Of a DNA stretch of 33,778 bases, positions 30,488 through 33,778 are shown in pieces. A model generated the notes under the pieces. The model was not told the DNA's origin. It worked only from the letters and a program-made list of their open reading frames with translations, and did not search any database. The position numbers were made by a program, and so were the translations under genes. Where the stretch lies: assembly GCF_031181185.1 (NCBI RefSeq), contig NZ_JAPSKZ010000018.1, positions 1 to 33,778 on the forward strand, given 5' to 3'. Numbering within the stretch: the first letter of the stretch is position 1; every line of letters starts with the position of its first letter. This DNA is from Phenylobacterium sp. Its GTDB lineage: Bacteria > Pseudomonadota > Alphaproteobacteria > Caulobacterales > Caulobacteraceae.

Positions 30488-31132
30488 TCATGCTGCGTGT
30501 TCGGCGCCGTCCTCGTCGCCGGCGTCGGCGTCGAGGCCCGGGGGCGCGATCGCAGGGGGCGGCGATGGCGCGGCGGGCGCAACCGAAAGGACGGCGCCGC
30601 GCTTCGGGACCGGCCGGCGCAACAGCGACTCCATGCGGGCGACCCAGCGGTTGCCTTCCTGGAGCGCCTCCGCCGCCGTCCAGGCCTTGCGCTTGTCGGC
30701 GTCGGCGGCGTTCCAGAGGTCGACGATGAAGTCGGCGTAGGTCGGATCGTCGAAGACGAAGCGCAGCCTGACATGGTCCTGCGCGCCCGAGAGATGGTCC
30801 AGGGCCCGGCGGGACTCGCCGCGGTGGGTGCGGGCGGCGACCTGGCCATCGACGATGAGTTCGGCGCCCATGAGTTCGTCCACACGGTATTCCAGGCACC
30901 AGGCTCCGGCGTCCCAGGTGACCGCGACGTTGTTCGCGCCGAAGTCGAAGCCGATCCCCTTGCCGCGGCCGCGGGCGACCAGCAGCGCGTGCGGTTCGGC
31001 GCGCAGCACCTTCTTCAGGCTTCGGCGGATGCGGCGGCCCTCGTCCAGGAACCACACGAATGCAGCCCCCAGCACCGTGAAGGCGCCGCCGGCGATCGCC
31101 ATCAGCACGACCAGTCGGGCGAACTCGTCCAT
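30488..31132 (-). CDS. Hypothetical membrane-anchored protein
   Basis: I do not recognise this 214-residue protein. It starts with one clear membrane helix (residues 6-29, ending FVWFLD), followed by a basic stretch RRIRRSLKKVLRAEP. By the positive-inside rule that puts the C-terminal domain in the cytoplasm. The middle (residues 45-160) looks like a compact alpha/beta domain with GIGFDFGANNVAVTWD, a possible beta strand pair, and RLRFVFDDPTYADFIVDLW. The last 40 residues are Pro/Ala-rich and acidic (DADAGDEDGAEHAA), probably disordered. It lies between xth and the NnrU-family gene on the same strand, 44 and 52 bases away. No function can be proposed. Confidence 0.7.
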   Translation of the reverse strand: MDEFARLVVLMAIAGGAFTVLGAAFVWFLDEGRRIRRSLKKVLRAEPHALLVARGRGKGIGFDFGANNVAVTWDAGAWCLEYRVDELMGAELIVDGQVAARTHRGESRRALDHLSGAQDHVRLRFVFDDPTYADFIVDLWNAADADKRKAWTAAEALQEGNRWVARMESLLRRPVPKRGAVLSVAPAAPSPPPAIAPPGLDADAGDEDGAEHAA

Positions 31133-31176
31133 AGGGCGAGCGTAACGCCGTTCCGGTGAGTCGGACTACGGCAGAG

Positions 31177-31956
31177 CTAGAGGTCGAGTTCGATGACCAG
31201 CGGGACGTGGTCGGACGGCTTGTCCCAGCTGCGCACGTCGCGGTGGATCGAGACCCCGCGCAGTAGGTCGGCGGCCTGAGGCGAGAGCAGGGCGTGGTCG
31301 ATGCGGATGCCGTTGTTCCGCTGCCAGGCGCCGGCCTGGTAGTCCCAGAACGTGTAGGCCCCGGGCGCGCCGTCGGCCTGCAGATAGGCCTCGGTGAGCC
31401 CCAGGTTCTTCAACGCCCGGAAGGCGGACCGGCTCTGCGGCTGGAAGAGGGCGTCGTCGACCCAGTTCTTCGGGAACTCGGCGTCGCGCGGCTCGGGGAT
31501 GACGTTGTAGTCGCCAACCAGGGCGAACGGCTCCTCCAGCTTCAGCAGCGCCGCGGCGTGATGGTGCAGGCGCTCCATCCAGGCCAGCTTGTAGGCGAAC
31601 TTCTCCGTCCCGACCGGATTGCCGTTCGGCAGGTAGATCGACGCTACCCGCACCGGCTGGGGGCCTGAGACGACCGCTTCCAGGTATCGGGCCTGTTCGT
31701 CCGTGTCGTCGCCCGGCAAGCCGCGGGTCACGTCCTCGAGCGGGGCCTTCGAGAGGATGGCGACGCCATTGTAGCTCTTCTGGCCGTGGACGGCGACGTT
31801 ATAGCCAAGTCGTTCAAAGGCTTCGGCCGGGAACTTCTCGTCGACGCACTTTATCTCCTGCAGGCAGGCGACGTCCGGCTGCGCCTCCTCGAACCAGCGC
31901 AGCACCGTCTCCAGGCGAGCGTTGACCGAGTTCACGTTCCAGGTGGCGATGCGCAT
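31177..31956 (-). CDS. xth: Exodeoxyribonuclease III
   Basis: Base-excision repair AP endonuclease and 3' exonuclease, Mg-dependent. The 259-residue protein is full length. Active-site residues are visible: Asn7 in IATWNVNSVNAR, Glu34 in CLQEIKCVDEKFP, the Tyr region in ASIYLPNGNPVG, Asp and Asn in LVGDYNVIPEPRD, the late Asp in GIRIDHALLS, and the His of SDHVPLVIEL near the C-terminus. ATG 31956 is the natural start. It is divergent from the glutathione S-transferase gene (115-base gap). A 44-base gap separates it from the unrecognised membrane protein gene downstream. Confidence 0.95.
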   Translation of the reverse strand: MRIATWNVNSVNARLETVLRWFEEAQPDVACLQEIKCVDEKFPAEAFERLGYNVAVHGQKSYNGVAILSKAPLEDVTRGLPGDDTDEQARYLEAVVSGPQPVRVASIYLPNGNPVGTEKFAYKLAWMERLHHHAAALLKLEEPFALVGDYNVIPEPRDAEFPKNWVDDALFQPQSRSAFRALKNLGLTEAYLQADGAPGAYTFWDYQAGAWQRNNGIRIDHALLSPQAADLLRGVSIHRDVRSWDKPSDHVPLVIELDL

Positions 31957-32039
31957 GAAGGGCTCCGGCTCAGGTGGAGCGGAAGCTAGTGGCGCAGCCG
32001 CTCCGGCTCAATGGCTTGCGCGGCTGCCCGACGGCTGAT

Positions 32040-32059
32040 ACTTAAGGAAACACTTAAGT
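32040..32059 (+). promoter_or_regulatory. Inverted-repeat operator candidate for the GST-ArsR-SRPBCC operon
   Basis: ACTTAAG-GAAACA-CTTAAGT is a perfect 7-base inverted repeat; because CTTAAG is itself palindromic it also reads as two direct ACTTAAG copies spaced 12 bases apart. It lies 12 bases before the GST start codon. A possible promoter, TTGCGC at 32016-32021 and GATACT at 32037-32042, would overlap it. ArsR-type repressors usually control their own operon through such AT-rich palindromes, and an arsR-type gene is second in this operon. Confidence 0.7.
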
Positions 32060-32071
32060 GACGGACCCACC

Positions 32072-32725
32072 ATGACCCTGATCCTCCACGAACACCCGCT
32101 GTCGTCCTACTGCTGGAAGGCCAAGGTCGCGCTCTACGAGACCGGCTTGCCGTTCGAGACGCGATTGGTGGCGCCCTACGATCCGGCGTCTTGGGAGGCG
32201 CACCTGGCGCGCTGGCCGCTCGGCAAGATGCCGGTGCTGGAGGACACGGACCGCGGCCAGGTGATCCCTGAGACCAGCGTCATCATCGAATATCTTCAGG
32301 TCTTCCACGCCCCCTCGGCCGGCCTGATCCCCTCCGACCCCGAGACGGCGCTTCGCGTGCGGATGCTGGACCGAGTGTTCGACAGCTACGTGATGGAGCC
32401 GATGTCCCGGGTCGTGGCGGAGAACTTCCGGGGCGGGGAGGACCCCGTCGGCGTCGCGCAGGCCGACGCTCTGCTGAAGAAGGCCTACGACTACCTCGAA
32501 GGCGAGCTGGCGGGCCGGACCTGGGCGGCGGGAGAGGCCTTCACCCTGGCCGACTGCGCCGCCGCCCCGGCGCTCTACTATGCCGACAAGGTCCTGCCGT
32601 TCCGCGCCGGCCACCCGACGCTCGGCGCCTACCTGGACCGCCTGGAGGCGCGTCCGTCGTTCGCCCGCACCCTGGAGGAGGCCCAGCCCGTCTGGCACAT
32701 GTTCCCGGGCCGGAAGGCGGCATGA
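32072..32725 (+). CDS. Glutathione S-transferase family protein
   Basis: The 217-residue protein has the GST two-domain architecture. The N-terminal thioredoxin-like half has LHEHPLSSYCWKAKVALYE with the SSYC segment at the expected catalytic place, then LGKMPVLED with the conserved cis-Pro and PETSVIIEYL with the Glu-Ser pair that contacts glutathione. The C-terminal helical domain has EAFTLADCAAAPALYYADK with the N-capping Asp. It conjugates glutathione to electrophiles or acts as a peroxidase; the substrate is unknown. ATG 32072 follows a short leader containing the palindromic operator, with a poor ribosome binding site. The stop overlaps arsR as ATGA. Context suggests a small detoxification operon controlled by ArsR. 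Confidence 0.93.
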   Translation: MTLILHEHPLSSYCWKAKVALYETGLPFETRLVAPYDPASWEAHLARWPLGKMPVLEDTDRGQVIPETSVIIEYLQVFHAPSAGLIPSDPETALRVRMLDRVFDSYVMEPMSRVVAENFRGGEDPVGVAQADALLKKAYDYLEGELAGRTWAAGEAFTLADCAAAPALYYADKVLPFRAGHPTLGAYLDRLEARPSFARTLEEAQPVWHMFPGRKAA

Positions 32726-33051
32726 CCCCCAACCTCGACGCCCTGTTCCAGGCGCTGGCCGACCCGACGCGTCGCGCCATCGTCGAACGCCTGAGCCGTG
32801 GACCGGCCTCGGTCAGCGATCTCGCCCGGCCGTTCGACATGAGTCTGCCGGCCGTGGTGCAGCACCTGGGCGTGCTGGAGGCCGCGGGCGTCGTCGCCTC
32901 CGAGAAGGTCGGCCGGGTTCGGACCTGCCGGATCGAGCCCGCCGTCCTCAGCCGAGCCGAACAGTGGATCAACGAGCGCCGCACCGCCTGGGAGCAGCGG
33001 CTGGACCGCCTGGGCGCCTACCTGGCCGCCAACCCCGAGGAGCCTTCATGA
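32722..33051 (+). CDS. ArsR family transcriptional regulator
   Basis: The 109-residue winged-helix repressor has a typical ArsR fold: LFQALADPTRRAIVERLSRG gives the first helices, ASVSDLARPFDMSLPAVVQH the helix-turn-helix, and LGVLEAAGVVASEKVGRVRT the recognition helix and wing. The metal-binding cysteine box (ELCVCDL) of arsenic-type ArsR is absent, so it is not a classic arsenite or cadmium sensor. It is closer to the SdpR-like group found beside SRPBCC proteins. It overlaps the GST stop and the SRPBCC start by ATGA, so all three genes are coupled. It probably binds the palindrome at 32040-32059 to repress its own operon; the inducing signal is not known. Confidence 0.93.
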   Translation: MTPNLDALFQALADPTRRAIVERLSRGPASVSDLARPFDMSLPAVVQHLGVLEAAGVVASEKVGRVRTCRIEPAVLSRAEQWINERRTAWEQRLDRLGAYLAANPEEPS

Positions 33052-33512
33052 CCGAGCGTAACGTCGTGCACGCGACCTTCTGCATCGAGCGCCGCTATCC
33101 TGCCCCGCCGAGCCGCGTGTTCGCCGCCTGGGCGACTCCCGAGGCCAAGGCCCATTGGTTCGACGGACCCGAAGGCACCGAGATCTACGAGCGGTCAATG
33201 GACTTCCGCTCGGGCGGCGCCGAGCGGCTGTGGGGCAAGCACCCCAGCGGCAAGGTCTCGGACTTCCAGGCCCGCTACTTCGAGGTGATCCCGAACGAGC
33301 GGATCATCTATGGCTACGACATGTGGATGAACGGGGTGAAGCTCTCAGTCTCGCTCGCCACCATCGAGTTCAAGCCCGACGGAGCGGGGACCCGCCTCGT
33401 GATGACCGAACAGGGCGCGTTCCTCGACGGCTACGACGACGCGGGCAGCCGCGAGGAGGGCACCCGCTGGCTGCTCGACAAGCTGGCCGCGGCGCTGCCC
33501 GGCGGCGGCTAG
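33048..33512 (+). CDS. SRPBCC (AHSA1-like) domain protein
   Basis: The 154-residue protein belongs to the activator-of-Hsp90-ATPase-like part of the SRPBCC superfamily, a helix-grip fold with a deep hydrophobic pocket. Recognisable parts are the N-terminal ERRYPAPPSRVFAAWATPEA, WFDGPEGTEIYERSMDFRSGG, RYFEVIPNERIIYGYDMWMN, and the C-terminal EEGTRWLLDKLAAAL helix. Such genes often follow an ArsR regulator, and the pocket may bind the small molecule linked to the operon; that is a proposal, not shown. ATG 33048 overlaps arsR by ATGA. The TAG stop is shared in a CTAG with the convergent SdpI-like gene. Confidence 0.92.
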   Translation: MTERNVVHATFCIERRYPAPPSRVFAAWATPEAKAHWFDGPEGTEIYERSMDFRSGGAERLWGKHPSGKVSDFQARYFEVIPNERIIYGYDMWMNGVKLSVSLATIEFKPDGAGTRLVMTEQGAFLDGYDDAGSREEGTRWLLDKLAAALPGGG

Positions 33513-33778
33513 AAGGCGCTGCGGCGCTCCGGATCGTCGCGCCAGACGCGCCAGCTCTCGAACACCGCCAGGGCGGCGATGGCGATCGTCGCGACGACCA
33601 CGGCCCGCATCCCGGCGGGCTGCGGGACCAGCGGCGCGGCGGCGAAGCCCAGGAGGCCGAACCAGAAGAACAGGCGGCCGGCCAGTCGGTTGGCCTTGTC
33701 CCAGGCGAGCCGGCTGGCGTAGGTCCAAGGCGTGCGCACGCCCACCAGGGCGTTGGGGCCCACCTTGCTGGGCGAGGG
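33509..33778 (-). CDS. SdpI/YhfL family membrane protein, 5' end beyond the window
   Basis: The open frame continues off the right edge, so only the C-terminal 89 or so residues are present. The visible start PSKVGPNALVGVRTPWTYAS matches the SdpI-family motif 'NxxxGIRTPWT', followed by SRLAWDKANRLAGRLFFWFG and a second membrane helix with VVVATIAIAALAVFESW. SdpI of Bacillus subtilis gives immunity to the SdpC toxin and works with the ArsR-type SdpR repressor; other family members are of unknown function. A GTG at 33763 exists but is inside the conserved motif, so it is not the start. Its stop shares a CTAG with the SRPBCC gene. Confidence 0.8.
   Translation of the reverse strand, partial: PSPSKVGPNALVGVRTPWTYASRLAWDKANRLAGRLFFWFGLLGFAAAPLVPQPAGMRAVVVATIAIAALAVFESWRVWRDDPERRSAF

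Noticed and set aside
32722-33051. ArsR as an arsenic or heavy-metal sensor.
   Set aside because: The metal-binding Cys motif of helix 3 is missing, and no arsenic-resistance genes are nearby.
1-33778. CRISPR array, insertion sequence, prophage or toxin-antitoxin pair.
   Set aside because: Nothing in either strand showed spaced repeats, transposase motifs, phage structural genes or a small paired toxin/antitoxin operon.

Overview
The window looks like chromosomal DNA of a GC-rich alphaproteobacterium of the Caulobacter/Phenylobacterium/Brevundimonas group (Caulobacteraceae). I infer this from gene content, not from a database search: a TonB-dependent receptor of the Xanthomonas/Caulobacter type followed by SapC, a cupin-like protein and a flavin-dependent tryptophan-halogenase homologue, a class II DAHP synthase, and many short gene overlaps (ATGA, TTGA, TGATG). 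Genes are tightly packed. No gap without a gene exceeds about 205 bases, and I saw no insertion sequence, phage gene, CRISPR array or integrase.

Layout. Positions 1-8468 (+) are a carbohydrate-acquisition block: the 3' part of a GH3 beta-glucosidase, a large TonB-dependent receptor, sapC, a cupin_8 protein and a halogenase-like flavoenzyme. A LacI-family-type operator resembling my memory of the Caulobacter xylose operator lies before the receptor, and a strong hairpin terminator lies between the receptor and sapC. Positions 8479-12330 are a glycan or small-molecule modification patch: one glycosyltransferase with a degenerate methyltransferase-like N-terminus, and three class I methyltransferases in mixed orientation. 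It is followed by tRNA-Val(CAC) at 12482-12556. Positions 12616-15562 (-) hold phosphoglycolate phosphatase and a secreted M28 peptidase related to glutamate carboxypeptidase II.

Positions 15675-20393 (+) are a compact run: glmU, rpiA, gor and an O-antigen-ligase-like membrane protein, joined by start/stop overlaps or short gaps. Class II DAHP synthase and a MATE transporter with a structured leader follow (20453-23312). Positions 23323-25280 (-) carry a DUF429-like protein and a medium-chain NADP-dependent oxidoreductase behind a palindromic operator candidate. Positions 25415-29746 (+) carry a Gfo/Idh/MocA oxidoreductase, glutathione peroxidase, a globin-like protein, dihydroxy-acid dehydratase (ilvD) and an aspartate/glutamate racemase-family protein. 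Positions 29743-31956 (-) are an NnrU-family membrane protein, an unrecognised membrane-anchored protein and exonuclease III. Positions 32072-33512 (+) are a GST-ArsR-SRPBCC operon behind a clear inverted repeat. An SdpI-family fragment on the minus strand runs off the right edge.

The most interesting parts are the halogenase/SapC/cupin cluster with its two regulatory signals, the glycosyltransferase with an apparently dead methyltransferase domain, and the ArsR operon with its likely autoregulatory operator. Thiol-based redox genes recur (gor, glutathione peroxidase, GST), but they sit in separate transcription units. Most other genes are ordinary housekeeping genes.
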